From Liolophura sinensis (taxonomy: Eukaryota; Mollusca; Polyplacophora; Chitonida; Chitonidae): a stretch of 64,000 nucleotides of DNA. Of this stretch, positions 12,820 through 25,057 are shown piece by piece (position 1 is the first letter of the stretch; every line of letters starts with the position of its first letter). The notes beneath the pieces were generated by a model, which saw nothing but the letters and a program-made list of their open reading frames with translations, was not told where the DNA came from and did not search any database. The stretch covers positions 78,051,966 through 78,115,965 of the forward strand of contig NC_088300.1 of assembly GCF_032854445.1 (NCBI RefSeq), read 5' to 3'. Made by a program: the position numbers and the translations under genes.

Positions 12820-15130
12820 TGAGAAATGTGGGCACGGGCTGTTGTGGCCATCAGATACGTCGTGGTGAGCAATGTGGACATGGGCCATTATAGTTGTCAG
12901 ATAAGTCGTGGTCAGGAATGATGGGCAGGGGCCGTTATAGTTGTCAGATACGTCATGGTGAGCAAAGTGGACATGGGCTGTTGTGGTTGTCAGATAAGTC
13001 ATGGTGGGGAATGAAGGACATGAGCCGTTATGGTTGTCAGATACGTCGTGGTGAGCAATGTGGACATGGGCCATTATGGTTGTCAGATGTGTTGTGGTGA
13101 GGAATGTGGACATGGGCCATTATGGTTGTCAGATACGTTGTGGTGAGGAATATGGACATGGGCCATTCTGGTTGTGGGATACGTTGTGGTGAGGAATGAT
13201 GGGCACGGGCCGTTATGGTTGTCAGATACGTCGTGGTAAGGAATGATGGACAGGCCATTCTGGTTGTCAGATACGCAGTGGTGAGGAATGTGGACATGGG
13301 CCATTCTGGTTGTTAGATGTGCCGTTTTATGGAATGTGGGCATGGGCCATTATGGTTGTCAGATATGTCGTGGTGAGGAATGATTGACAGGGCCATTATG
13401 GTTGTCAGATGTGTCATGGTGAGGAATGTGGACATGGGCTATTATGGTTGTCAGATGTGTCGTGGTGAGGAATGTGGACATGGGCTATTATGGTTGTCAG
13501 ATGTGTCGTGGTGAGGAATGTGGACATGGGCTATTATGGTTGTCAGATACGTCGTGGTGAGGAATGATGGGCAGGGGCCCTTTTGGTTGTCAGATACGTA
13601 GTGGTGAGGAATGTGAACATGGGTCAAATGTGGGCAGGGGCCGTTATGGTTGTCAGATACGTCGTGGTGAGCGATGTGGACAGGGCCATTATGGTTTTCA
13701 GATGTGTCGTGGTGAGGAATGTGGGCATGGGCTGTTGCGGTTGTCAGATACGTCGTGGTGAGGAATGTGGACATGGGCTATTATGGTTGTCAGATACGTC
13801 GTGGTGAGGAATGATGGGTAGGGGCCATCATGGTTGTCAGATGTGTCGTGGTGTGGAATGATGGACGGGCCATTCTGGTTGTCAGATGTGTCGTGGTGAG
13901 GAATGTGGGCATGAGCCATTATGGTTGCCAGATACTTTGTGGTAAGAAAATGTGGGCATGAGAAGTTATAGTTGTCTGATACTTTGTGGTGAGAAAATGT
14001 GGATATGAGAAGTTTTGGTAAGATACTTTGTCTTGAGAAAATGTGGGCAGGGGCTGTTATGGTTGTCAGATGTGTCATGGTGAGGAATGTGGACAGGGCC
14101 ATTCTGGTTGTCAGATCCGTCGTGGTGAGCAATGCGGACATGGGCCGTTACGGTTGTCAGATACGTCAGGGTGAGGAATGTAGACATGGGCCGTTATGGT
14201 TGTCAGATGTGTCGTGGTGAGGAATGTGGGCACGGGCTGTTGTGGCCGTCAGATACGTCGTGGTGAGCAATGTGGACATGGGCCATTATAGTTGTCAGAT
14301 AAGTCGTGGTCAGGAATGATGGGCAGGGGCCGTTATAGTTGTCAGATACGTCATGGTGAGCAAAGTGGACATGGGCTGTTGTGGTTGTCAGATAAGTCAT
14401 GGTGGGGAATGAAGGACATGAGCCGTTATGGTTGTCAGATACGTCGTGGTGAGCAATGTGGACATGGGCCATTATGGTTGTCAGATGTGTTGTGGTGAGG
14501 AATGTGGACATGGGCCGTTATGGTTGTCAGATACGTTGTGGTGAGGAATGTGGACATGGGCCATTCTGGTTGTGGGATACGTTGTGGTGAGGAATGATGG
14601 GCACGGGCCGTTATGGTTGTCAGATACGTCGTGGTAAGGAATGATGGATAGGCCATTCTGGTTGTCAGATACGCAGTGGTGAGGAATGTGGACATAGGCC
14701 ATTCTGGTTGTCAGATGTGCCGTTTTATGGAATGTGGGCATGGGCCATTATGGTTGTCAGATATGTCGTGGTGAGGAATGATGGACAGGGCCATTATGGT
14801 TGTTAGATGTGTCATGGTGAGGAATGTGGACATGGGCTATTATGATTGTCAGATGTGTCGTGGTGAGGAATGTGGACATGGGCTATTATGGTTGTGAGAT
14901 ACGTCGTGGTGAGGAATGATGGGCAGGGGCCCTTTTGGTTGTCAGATACGTAGTGGTGAGGAATGTGAACATGGGTCAAATGTGGGCAGGGGCCGTTATG
15001 GTTGTCAGATACGTCGTGGTGAGCGATGTGGACAGGGCCATTATGGTTTTCAGATGTGTCGTGGTGAGGAATGTGGGCATGGGCTGTTGCGGTTGTCAGA
15101 TACGTCGTGGTGAGGAATGATGGGCAGGGG
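12820..15130. repeat. Higher-order duplication, about 1398-bp period, within the 46-bp array
   Basis: The segments at 12894 and 14292, and at 13037 and 14435, correspond with an offset of 1398 bp. The offset falls to 1352 bp further on (13564 against 14916), which is one 46-bp unit less, so a single unit was gained or lost after the block duplication. A related block also appears near 9600-10520. Confidence 0.75.
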
Positions 15131-16011
15131 CCATTATGGTTGTCAGATACCTCGTGGCAGGGAATGATGGGCAGGGGCCGTTATGATTGTCAGATACATC
15201 GTGGTGAGGAATGATGGGCAGGGGCCGTTATGGTTGTCAGGTGCGCCGTGGTGAGGAATGATGGGCAGGGACCGTTATTGCTGTCAGATACGTTGTGGTG
15301 AGCAATGTGGACATAGGCCATTATGGTTGTCAGATGTGTCGTGGTGAGCAATGTGGATATGGGCCATTATGGTTGTCAGATGTGTCGTGGTGAGGAATGT
15401 GGGCATAGGCTGTTGCGGTTGTCAGATAGGCCGTGGTGAGGAATGATGGGCAGGGGACCTTATGGTTGTCAGATGTGTTGTGGTGAGGAATGATGGGCAG
15501 GGGCCATTATGGTTGTCAGATACGTCGTGGTGAGGAATGATGGGCAGGGGCCATCATGGTTGTCAGATGTGTCGTGGTGTGGAATGATGGACGGGCCATT
15601 CTGGTTGTCAGATGTGTCGTGGTGAGGAATGTGGGCATGAGCCATTATGGTTGCCAGATACGTCGTGGTAAGAAAATGTGGGCATGAGAAGTTATAGTTG
15701 TCTGATACTTTGTGGTGAGAAAATGTGGATATGAGAAGTTTTGGTTAGATACTTTGTCGTGAGAAAATGTGGGCAGGGGCTGTTATGGTTGTCAGATGCG
15801 TCATGATGAGGAATGTGGACATGGGTCGCTATGGTTGTCAGATACGTCGTTGTGAGGAATGTGGACATGGACTGTTATGGTTGCCAGATCTGTTGTGGTG
15901 AGGAATGTAGACATGGACTGTTATGGTTGTCAGATGTGTCGTGATGAGGAATGTGGACATGGACTGTTATGGTTGTCAGATGTGTCGGGTGAGGAATGTG
16001 GACATAGGCCG

Positions 16012-16984
16012 CACAGGTAATAGTAACACAGGTAATGTTCATCAACGAACATAAAACAGACTTGATGTATTGAGAACAATTTGTTGCCAGAAACGTACAT
16101 CGTTTTAATGACCAAGGATATCAATTACTCCAGCAACTGAAGTAAATATTTACAATAGAGTTGTTGTGTAAAATGTGGGTCGAGTGGAAATGGGAATTGA
16201 TGGCAAGGGGTTGAAACCACCCAAGGGAAAATATGACTCGGTTGACGTTAACAAAATCTAATTAGACTGAATTTTCTATCTTCCGAGTCTTTTGCGAAGG
16301 ACCGGGTATATTTATTGATATCACATTTTTTGTCTGCTCATCCGTAAGGCTTATTCGACTTTGAATTACACATTTTGTGGTTGGCGATGTTTTCCTCCGG
16401 TTTTTTGGTTGCGAAGGCTGTGGCGCTCTAGGCTTCCACAGAACAAACCGTGCTGTCAGCTTTAAATATCAAAGCACTAATGCTCTCATAGGAGAACTCT
16501 AGAAATCACCTCAGATTTTCATGCGCCAGTTGTGAGTCGTGAAAGAGACATTTCTAGCCAGTACCCTCAAGGTTACGATGATAACTTTCAACTAAAATCT
16601 CCAGATAATTTAGAAGAAACAAATAAGGTGAGATATTAGGCTGGTAATTCGTATAAGAGACAGTCTGAATGATGCAGAGGAGCCGCCATCAATGTCTTAG
16701 GCTTACACTGATATCCATCTAGCAAAACGAAAGGTATAATGTATGCGTATATATGTATGTGTAGCAATGAACAGCCAATATGTATAGATCTTCCAGTTTC
16801 CATTTATAGTGGCAATTGTTCAATCGCACGCCTTACCGAGAACTGAATGTGTGCATCCTTTATATAGCCTTTGGTATAATGAAGTGGAATATGCCTGGTG
16901 GATCCCCTCACATTTGTCGCAGTGAGAAACTTGGTAAATGTTGCAACATGATTAAAATCATTCTTTGAAGCGGTATCAGTAGTC
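16012..16984. other. No gene seen; unique DNA between two arrays
   Basis: AT-rich unique sequence. No open frame with recognisable motifs and no internal repeats beyond short words were found. Confidence 0.55.
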
Positions 16985-17674
16985 TGTGATATGGATGTGG
17001 TATCACTAACCTGTTATACGGATGTGGCATCACTAACCTGTTATACGGATGTGGTATCACTTACCTGTTATATGGATGTGGTATCACTAACCTGTTATAC
17101 GGATGTGGCATCACTAACCTGTTATACGGATGTGGTATCACTTACCTGTTATATGGATGTGGTATCACTATCCTGTTACACGGATGTGGTATCACTAACC
17201 TGTTATATGGATGTGGTATCACTAACCTGTTATATGGATGTGGTATCACTAACCTGTTATACGGATGTGGTATCACTAACCTGTTATACGGATGTGGTAT
17301 CACTAACCTGTTATACGGATGTGGTATCACTTACGTGTTATACGGATGTGGTATCATTAACCTGTTATACGGATGTGGTATCACTAACCTGTTATACGGA
17401 TGTGGTATCACTTACATGTTATATGGATGTGGTATCAGTAACCTGTTACATGGATGTGGTATCAGTAGTCTGTTATATTAATGTGGTATCAGTAGTCTGT
17501 TATATGGATGTGGTATCGCTAACCTGTTATACGGATGTGGTATCACTTACGTGTTATATGGATGTGGTATCAGTAACCTGTTACATGGATGTGGTATCAG
17601 TAGTCTGTTATATTAATGTGGTATCAGTAGTCTGTTATATGGATGTGGTATCGCTAACCTGTTATGTGGATGTA
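16985..17674. repeat. 27-bp minisatellite, about 25 copies
   Basis: The unit contains GGATGTGGTATCACTAACC followed by TGTTATAC. Copies differ mainly at TACGG/TATGG, CTAACC/CTTACC and CAGTAGTC. As 27 is nine codons, the plus strand stays open for 230 codons (about 16991-17683) with a nine-residue pattern of the form DVVSLTCYT. The minus strand also stays open in part. A larger sub-block is duplicated near 17405-17530 and 17535-17655. A SINE interrupts the array and further copies follow. Confidence 0.92.
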
Positions 17675-17921
17675 AGTGAGTGAGTGAATGCTTGGGGTTT
17701 AACGTCGTATTCAGTCATATGACGACGAAGGAATCCTCACTAATCCTTAGAGTGCATGTAATGTGCCTCCTTGTTGCAGGACGGATTTCCATTGCTCTTT
17801 TATCTAGTGCTGCTGAGAAGCCTTACCGAAGGCAAGTAAGCCCCCCCCCCCCCCCCCCGCTGAGCCATTATTCTGATACCGATTAACCACTATCCCCTTC
17901 ATGGTGAAGGCCAAGCGAGGA
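17675..17921 (-). mobile_element. 5'-truncated SINE (family B) inserted in the 27-bp array
   Basis: On the minus strand this matches the body of the copy at 61371-61637 (CATGAAGGGGATAGTG, AATGGCTCAG, CCTTCGGTAAG, AATCCGTCCTGCAACAAGG). It then continues into a tail, CGTTAAACCCCAAGCATTCA, ending in CACTCACTCACTT. The tRNA-like head is missing. A run of about 18 C (plus strand, near 17841) replaces the usual GC-rich stretch. The flanks carry TGTTATGTGGATGTAA (left) and TGTTATATAGATGTAA (right), a likely 16-bp target duplication, although array sequence alone could mimic part of it. Confidence 0.75.
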
Positions 17922-18075
17922 TAGATGTTATATAGATGTAACCTGTTATATGGATGTGGTATTACTAACCTGTTATATGGATGTGGTATTACTAACCTGT
18001 TATACGGATGTGGTATCACTTACCTGTTGTATGGATGTGGTGTCACTTACCTGTTGTATGGATGTGGTGTCATAA
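17922..18075. repeat. Continuation of the 27-bp array after the SINE, about 5 copies
   Basis: The TGTTATATGGATGTGGTAT units resume directly after the SINE and decay into GGATGTGGTGTCA variants. This shows that the SINE landed in an existing array. Confidence 0.88.
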
Positions 18076-18529
18076 GAGCCTGATGATACATTAACTTGAG
18101 AATCAATCTTTTTACGTCACATGACGGTGTGTTAAGCTATTACTGTTGTCCAATTTATGAAATACTTGAGAGTATTGATTGCGTGTCTTCCAATGGCACA
18201 CACACACGTTTTCTAGTGGCAGTGGGTTGATAGGGTGGTGGATAAGATAACAGAAGGGACACGCAGACAAAATACAATCCCATGCTTTTCCCGAGCACGT
18301 TTTCATTTCCAAGGTGCCCACATTTACGTGCAAGTCAGCCGCAAACAGTCCATATAAATGACTGCTTGTCAAATGCATTGTAAAAATTGTAATTCAGATA
18401 AATGCCGCTGACTCATTTCTCATCTGCGGATTCAATTCACACACTAGATAAACACACACTAAAATTGACGGAGACGTCGTCAGTTACGTCATTCACTCCA
18501 AGGCTACATCAGTTGATTCCTTTCTTTAA
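18076..18529. other. No gene seen
   Basis: Unique sequence with a short CACACACA tract near 18197. No supported feature. Confidence 0.5.
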
Positions 18530-19375
18530 TCTACAGCTCTAGCACAGTCCGCCACTTCGTTCCTTTCTTCAAGTTATGGGCCTAGCACAGTCCGAAAGTT
18601 AATCCCTTTCTTCAATTTACAGGTCTAGTATAGTCCACCGGCTCATCCCTTTCTTCAGTTTACAAGATCGGCACAGTCCACCAGCTCATTGCTTTCTTCA
18701 GTTCACAAGATCAGCACAGTCCACCAGCTCATTCCTTTCTTCAGTTTACAAGATCGGCACAGTCCACCAGCTCATCCCCTTCTTCAGTTTACAAGATCAG
18801 CACAGTCCGCCAGCTCATTGCTTTCTTCAGTTAACAAGATCAGCACAGTCCACCAGCTCATTGCTTTCTTCAGTTTACTAGATCAGCACAGTCCACCAGC
18901 TCATTGCTTTCTTCAGTTTACAAGATCAGCTCATTCCTTTCTTCAGTTTACAAGATCAGCACAGTCCGCCAGCTCATTCCTTTCTTCAGTTTACAAGATC
19001 AGCACAGTCCACCAGCTCATTCCTTTCTTCAGTTGACAAGATCAGCACAGTCCACCAGCTCATTGCTTTCTTCAGTTTACAAGAACAGCACAGTCCACCA
19101 GCTCATTGCTTTCTTCAGTTTACAAGATCAGCATAGTCCGACAGTGTATTCCGTCCTTCAATCTATAGGTCTAGCACAGTCCGATATTTCATTCCGTTCT
19201 TCAATCTATAGGTCTAGCACAGTCCGACATTTCATTCCGTCCTTCAATCTATAGGTCTAGCACAGTCCGACATTTCATTCCGTCCTTCAATCTATAGGTC
19301 TAGCAACGTCAGACAGTTCATTACTTTTTTCAGCCTACAGGCGTAGCAAAGTCCGACAGTTCATCTGAGGGAGAA
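18530..19375. repeat. 43-bp minisatellite, about 19 copies
   Basis: Units contain AGCACAGTCCACCAGCTCAT, then TTCTTCAGTTTACAAGATC. The middle copies are nearly identical. Both edges (18530-18660 and 19130-19375) carry a diverged form with TCTATAGGTCTAGCACAGTC and ACATTTCATTCCGTCCTTC. One unit near 18928-18950 is shortened. Confidence 0.9.
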
Positions 19376-20589
19376 CATCTGTATACATGGTCCAGGTTTA
19401 TGGATGCCGTCTGACACCAGTTAAATGACGCGAGAAAGTCTTGTGATCATCTTAACAGACTACTACTCCCACAGTAAAAACACTAGACTGGTGTTCCATG
19501 AGGTGACTAGTGGCAAGTCCATAAGTAGATTCGCCTGGCACGATGCTAGCATGGTACCATGGCTTCGTGCCATAGTGTCACCATAAGGCATGTGGTAGGC
19601 TACATTATAGTACATACATTTTATTGCTATAGTCTATTTCTCTTAGCAGTCCTCTATATTCAGCTATCTGTAAAATCAGTCATACTTCTACCAAAATTGG
19701 TTTTTGTCAGTGACGCGTAACACCACAAGCTCTACACATTGATATGTTGTACGTTTATATTATAGCATGGAAAATGCAGTTAGAACACTTTTTCGAATTC
19801 ATGATGTTAAACTCCAATAACCTGATTTCAACACCAAGAACTCGTTGCCGCTGGTTCATGACGTCATAATTATTCAGGAACAAGAGGCATGCTTGACAAT
19901 GGGCGTGGAGAGCAATTTAGAGGTGCACCAACAGGCGGTGAAAAATACCAATACCGCTGTGCTGTCATTGACAGCTGCAAATGTCGTTAAGGGGTGAAAT
20001 TGATCTCTACTGAAAGAGAAATCAAAAATGTGGTCAGTATAAAGTAATAAATAAATAAATAATAAGGGTGAAAATTCCATCTTCCACAGATAATTGACAA
20101 AACCGTTCAAGGGACATGCAAAGAGAAGTATTCTTTTTCAGAAAAAAATGATAAACTCGGGATTTGTCTCGCGCCGCGTAGGCCTACGTGATAGATATCA
20201 GTCGGTCATGAAAACAGACAGTTCAAAATCAGACTGGTTACAAATACAGTAATACAGTTTAAATGTTTGAAGAATGAAACAGGTCTAGCCTAACTGAGCA
20301 CCTAACTTTAGACAGCAGCAACTATAATCAGGCACGCTGGCTTATACAATCGACCAGATCATTTTATGGTGGAAACGGTCGTTTGCTATTCAGCATGCCG
20401 CCGTTACGATCCTCCCCTTAAGGGTGTTTGGGTAGAGAAACACCCAGTACTGGATTTGCTGATAGGAGACTAATCGATGTATTGCATTGCAATCAAACAC
20501 AGAAGACCCGGGCGCCGATTCACACTGGAATATCAGTGAATGAATGACTGAGGTTTAACGTCAAATTTACCCATGTACACGTATGCGCA
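19376..20589. other. No gene seen; one SINE-tail scrap
   Basis: Unique sequence. At about 20534-20566, GTGAATGAATGACTGAGGTTTAACGTC resembles the 3' end of SINE family B in the orientation of the 17675 copy (GTGAGTGAATGCTTGGGGTT); it is a decayed fragment at best. A short AATAAATAAATAAATAAT tract lies near 20046. Confidence 0.45.
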
Positions 20590-21135
20590 TACTTCCTTCA
20601 GCGCATTATGCCGTGGAAAGTTCAGTTAAGCCAAGGTCAAAAGTCTTTTCGCACCGAAAGACCTAATGAAATATAGATTTTGATCCCTTCATCAATAATC
20701 AACTACTTAAGACACTTAAGTCCAACTTATGTGGTGGAAAAGTGATTTAAAACAAGGTTACAGGTCAACTAACACTGAATGACCTTCTCATGTTAAAGGT
20801 GGGATTCTACCTCCACGCTTGTCCTAAAGCGATTATGTCATTTTGTACCAGTACGTCACTTAGTTCCCGTAAAGCCCTAACTTAAAAACTGTATTAACAC
20901 AGAACCTACAAACTTGAAATTGGTGGAAAATGTAGAGTTGATATCTTCTCCAACAACCAACTTTATGTGGTGGAAAAGTCACTTAAGACAAGGTCAAAGG
21001 TCAACTGCACCGAATGACCTTTGATTCTACATTATTTGATATAGATGTTGAACCTGCAGAACTGAAAGGTAGTGAAACATGTAGACTTTGACCTCTTCAT
21101 TAATAATCACCAAGTGGAAGTCCTAGTTCAGCGAA
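20590..21135. repeat. Foldback-family modules, two inverted-orientation copies
   Basis: The module ATGTGGTGGAAAAGTCACTT, then AAGACAAGGTCAAAGGTCAA, then a GAATGACCTT word occurs twice (about 20728-20795 and 20962-21045). Its reverse complement occurs at 24420-24490, 31480-31550 and, more diverged, at 365-420. Sequence at about 21050-21130 is the reverse complement of the region that straddles the retrotransposon insertion at 24553/31436. It therefore acts as an uninterrupted paralogous site. Confidence 0.65.
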
Positions 21136-22624
21136 ATTACATATCAACAAAAAGCAAAAGTTTGGTATATGGTTTTAACAGTGAGTAGGTGAAAAAGTTG
21201 AGTTTTAAAACTTCAGTGTTTTCTTCAGTGTTTTGTCAACTTTGGGATTTGTCCCTAAACCCGTTTGCACTCAATAATTTCCGTCGAACCAGACTTTATG
21301 ACGTCACAAATAGGCATATGAGTTGGTTAGCCAAAGAGTCAACAGTAGAGACCAGTGATAGACGTGCCAAAAAACGACATATTTAACACGTAAGGTCGAT
21401 ATGATTTGAGTTATGCGACAATAGCCATATACCCACATATGCCCTTAAAAACCACAGAAACTTTTAACATATAATTCTCACTAAGTCATTTTATCCGGTG
21501 TGAAAAAATAATGCACGCTGACGAAATGTAGGTATTGACCGGTAGCATTCTCTCTCAGCTGACGACTAAGGACCTTGTTGTAAGTCGCACTGCATGAAGG
21601 GCAGCTCACTGGGGTGTCTTCCAAAAACATAAGAAATAATTGATGTTTAATTGATGTTTAATTGATGTAACTTATTCCATTCTGTTCGTTTCAAGAAGGC
21701 CAGTAATTATTCAAAATAAACATTCTGAAAACAGCTGATTTAACTCATGCCTTCTTTGTACATCTTAAAACAGAGCTACATGTATACATCGCCAGGTTTC
21801 TAACAGGATAGCATTTGAATGGCCAATCTCATATTTAGGTGCATGGGTCTACATGCACACCGTAAAACATATTCTTTTGTGTGTGAAGTTGAAGGAAACT
21901 CCATTCAGGAAAAAACACGGCATCACTGATAAGTTGCCCATTCTCATGAAAAGCAGATTGGAGAGTAGATCACACATACTAAGAAAGCAGGACCGTACCA
22001 TATCAGTGATATCGGTCACATCCTAGGTTGAGAGCTACATATATTGTACGTTGCATGGTAGATATGTTTGTCATGTTTTAGTCTTTTTAAGTAAGATTCG
22101 CTCTAGGGCACTGTGAATGATGATACAATGGACTCCGTCTGTTTTCGTTGTGATTTTTTTCTTTAATGCTTGGCTTCATTGACCTTTTTCGGGTGAAAAT
22201 CAGCTTTAAAATCCCGATTTAGAGGTGAGCAATAATGATCAGCCGTTGTTCAAGTAAATTAGTAGGGTTTATAGAATGCTTTAATCATGTAGCCAAACCC
22301 AAGCAAGGCCAAAGAAGACGGTGAAAATTGTTGTAAGTGAAATTCTTGTACAAAATTTGGATGGGAATAGACGTTTCGTAATGTAACAACATTCTTCCCC
22401 TCCAGGTGCCTCATTATTGTGTAGCGCACCTGTATACAAAAGCAAAGTAGGAATATTTTTTATGTTACCCTTTCGGGGTTGTTTTTTGTGTGAGGCTCGA
22501 TCTCTAATATGGCGAGTTACAAAGTTAATGATTCAATATCACACCCTCTCTCTGGAATAGGACTTCTTTCTTTTCAAATAATGAACTTCCTTGCCCTCTT
22601 TTTGAAATGGAGTACACTAATGTG
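21136..22624. other. No gene seen; unique AT-rich DNA
   Basis: Contains only short frames without recognisable motifs and a few short words in tandem, such as TTGATGTTTAA twice near 21640. Confidence 0.5.
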
Positions 22625-23447
22625 CTACACGCATTATGAGGAGTGGTCCCGAGGAAGAACGTAACATGCATTATGAGGAGTGGTCCCGAGGAAGAACGTA
22701 ACATGCATTATGAGGAGTGGTCCCGAGGAAGACCGTAACATGCATTAAGAGAAGTGATCCCGAGGAAGAACGTAACATGCATTATGAGGAGTGGTCCCGA
22801 GGAAGAACGTAACATGCATTATGAGGAGTGGTCCCGAGGAAGAACGTAACATGCATTATGAGGAGTGGTCCCGAGGAAGAACGTAACATGCATTATGAGG
22901 AGTGGTCCCGAGGAAGAACGTAACATGCATTATGAGGAGTGGTCCCGAGGAAGAACGTAACATGCATTATGAGGAGTGGTCCCGAGGAAGAACGTAACAT
23001 GCATTAAGAGGAGTGGTCCCGAGTAAGAACGTAACATACATTATGAGGAGTGGCCCCGAGGAAGAACGTAACATGCATTAAGAGGAGTGATCCCGAGGAA
23101 GAACGTAACATGCATTAAGAGGAGTGATCCCGAGGAAGAACGTAACATGCATTATGAGGAGTGGTCCCGAGGAAGAACGTAACATGCATTAAGAGGAGTG
23201 ATCCCGAGGAAGAACGTAACATGCATTATGAGGAGTGGCCCAGAGGAAGAACGTAACATGCATTATGAGGAGTGGTCCCGAGGAAGAACGTAACATGCAT
23301 TAAGAGGAGTGGTCCCGAGGAAGAACGTAACATGCATTATGAGAAGTGGTCCCGAGGAAGAACGTAACATGCATTAAGAGGAGTGATCCCGAGGAAGAAC
23401 GTAACATGCATTATGAGGAGTGGTCCAGAGGAAGAATGTAACATGCA
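22625..23447. repeat. 37-bp minisatellite, about 22 copies
   Basis: The unit contains GAGGAGTGGTCCCGAGGAAG followed by AACGTAACATGCATTAT. Copies are very homogeneous. The main alternatives are ATTATGAGG/ATTAAGAGG and GTGGTCCC/GTGATCCC, so array turnover has been recent. Confidence 0.93.
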
Positions 23448-24119
23448 ACATCTATACTCATCCTAATTTATGTCCAACAAGTACATAAACAACAATTTCC
23501 CCAGGATGCTATGGCTTAGCTTCATCCAGGCGACATGATGAAAGCAGTCCATAATGACTATTAAGTCATTTAAACAACAGGAGACGGTTATATCCCGCCT
23601 CTGATGTGTGACTTCAAAGCTGATTTTGCATTGGACGAAAGGTCAGGGAAGTTAAACATTAAACAAAGACAACACAGAAGTGGCACATCCTTCACATGGC
23701 TAGAGAGTGAACCTCACTCAAAAAGGCCTGAAGCAATTAGCACAAACCTATTTATCTATAATGAACGGTATATCTGAACCTTCAGGAAACGAGTAATATT
23801 TATGTCTTACAATCCTGCTTTCTCAATGTGCTAGACCCCATCTACTTTTTCATAAAAAGAGGCAAATAAACAATGATGTCGTATATCCTTCTAAGCGTGG
23901 GGGGATCTTGCAATTCCAGACATAAAACTTTTTATTTGTTAATATGTGCGCTTTCGTTAATGAAATTGGCCAGTTCAGTGATATATTATCGGAGACTTAC
24001 ACCGTAGCTCTGCTTCAAGATGGAATAAACCAGTTATTGCTTTAATCGAGTGTATTCAAGATGTTTATTTAATTATCAACCATCTTGGAAAAGACACTAA
24101 CGCAGTAGTTATAACATTT
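23448..24119. other. No gene seen
   Basis: Unique AT-rich DNA without supported features. Confidence 0.5.
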
Positions 24120-24552
24120 TAATATAGTGCTCCCCCCTTCCTTTTCCCTCTAGATTCGCAAGTGACCCTATCTTAAGTGATTCTTTTTCCACACTAGCTG
24201 GTCATTGTTGATGATTTTTGATGGGGAGATCAAAACTGTACATTTTCCACCGGTTTCAAGTTTTGTTGCTTGTGTGTTAATGCACAGTTTTGAAGTTAGG
24301 TCATTACGAAAACTGAGAGACGTGCCGATGCAAAATTACGTCGTCGCTTTACGACAAGGCATAATTGTATTCTATCTCCATACGTGGTCAGATAGGCTAT
24401 CTGCCCATCACTCACATGGCAGTGAAAGGTCATTCAGTGCAAATTGACCTTTGACTTTGTCTTAAATCACTTTTCCACCACATAAGTTGGTCTTAAGTGT
24501 CTTACGTAGATGATTATTGATGAAGGGATCATACTCTACATTTTCCACTACA
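24120..24552. mobile_element. Foldback-family copy, left part, interrupted by the LTR element
   Basis: Contains TGACCTTTGACTTTGTCTTA, ACTTTTCCACCACATAAG and GATGATTATTGATGAAGGGA, all shared with the window-start copy. The shared order continues on the far side of the retrotransposon at 31437. An earlier, more diverged module lies at about 24165-24250 (TATCTTAAGTGATTCTTTTTCCAC). I infer one element split by the insertion. Confidence 0.65.
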
Positions 24553-25017
24553 TGTAACCCAGGTTCGGATGAACTCTAGTTGATCAAATAATTTCAGGCG
24601 CAACTTAGTATGCTAGTGTTGGACAGTCAAGCTTTTAAATTCTGAACACGTCTGTAAGCTGGGACTAGGACCAATTTTACGGTCCCAGGCACACTCGCTG
24701 TAAAGATCATTTGGCATCAGATAAGAAAAAGACACAGTCCAAGCCAGAGTTCCGCTTCAGGTTAGGTTTATTTCTCACACATTCGTCTACCTAAAAAAAG
24801 CCATCAGTGAGCATCACTTTCATCACACAGCGATATACCACACGGTATTTACCGGGAAAGGTTCAGGAAGTTCGTCCTGCCGTCTGACATTAACAACCTC
24901 CGGCCATGATGTAAACAAACGTATGTCTGACGAAAAGGGCTTATTTTACCTCCAACCTGAAGAGCGCTGTGTGTATATTAATAAACTCACGTGGTGTCGC
25001 TTTTCAATTGGGCTACA
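24553..25017 (-). repeat. 3' LTR (465 bp)
   Basis: This copy pairs with 30963-31436. By eye the two LTRs differ at about seven substitutions and one 9-bp indel (TTTATACAA-type insertion near 30995 in the other copy), roughly 1.5% substitution divergence. Termini are TG...CA with short imperfect inverted ends (TGTAACCC/TGTAGCCC). Confidence 0.95.
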
Positions 25018-25031
25018 TTCTCCCCTTCCTA
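25018..25031 (-). promoter_or_regulatory. Polypurine tract of the LTR element
   Basis: On the minus strand the bases directly upstream of the 3' LTR read AGGAAGGGGAGAA. This is an uninterrupted purine run abutting the LTR, as expected for the plus-strand primer of reverse transcription. Confidence 0.85.
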
Positions 25032-25057
25032 ATCTGTGACATCTCGGAACAGATGAA

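Larger units (their letters stand above)
3167..16011. repeat. Large minisatellite array, 46-bp unit, about 280 copies
   Basis: The array repeats a unit of about 46 bp built from GTCGTGGTGAGGAATG, then GGACATGGGCCATTATGG, then TTGTCAGATAC. Units vary between discrete alternatives: ATACGTCG or ATGTGTCG; AATGTGGACATGGG or AATGATGGGCAGGGG; CCATTAT, CCGTTAT, CCCTTTT or CTGTTGCG. Because 46 leaves remainder 1 modulo 3, a stop-poor unit is read through in every frame, giving open frames up to about 150 codons. The minus strand gives a His/Thr/Asn-rich pattern and the plus strand a Gly/Cys-rich one. These are by-products of the repeat: no frame is preserved through the array and none begins or ends at gene-like signals. 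The array starts about 85 bp after a SINE. It ends abruptly near 16011, after which the sequence is unique. Confidence 0.95.

Noticed and set aside
3318-15120. Many His/Thr-rich (minus) and Gly/Cys-rich (plus) frames that might suggest metal-binding or zinc-finger-like repeat proteins
   Set aside because: All three frames of the 46-bp unit are stop-poor, so the apparent Cys and His spacing simply mirrors the DNA period in every frame.
3167-16011. CRISPR array
   Set aside because: There are no unique spacers between constant repeats; units are contiguous and 46 bp throughout, and the genome is eukaryotic.
16991-17683. 230-codon plus-strand frame of a nine-residue repeat
   Set aside because: By-product of the 27-bp array; ends in a SINE and shows no selection for one strand.
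22625-23447. CRISPR-like regular 37-bp repeats
   Set aside because: Repeats are head-to-tail without spacers; an ordinary minisatellite.
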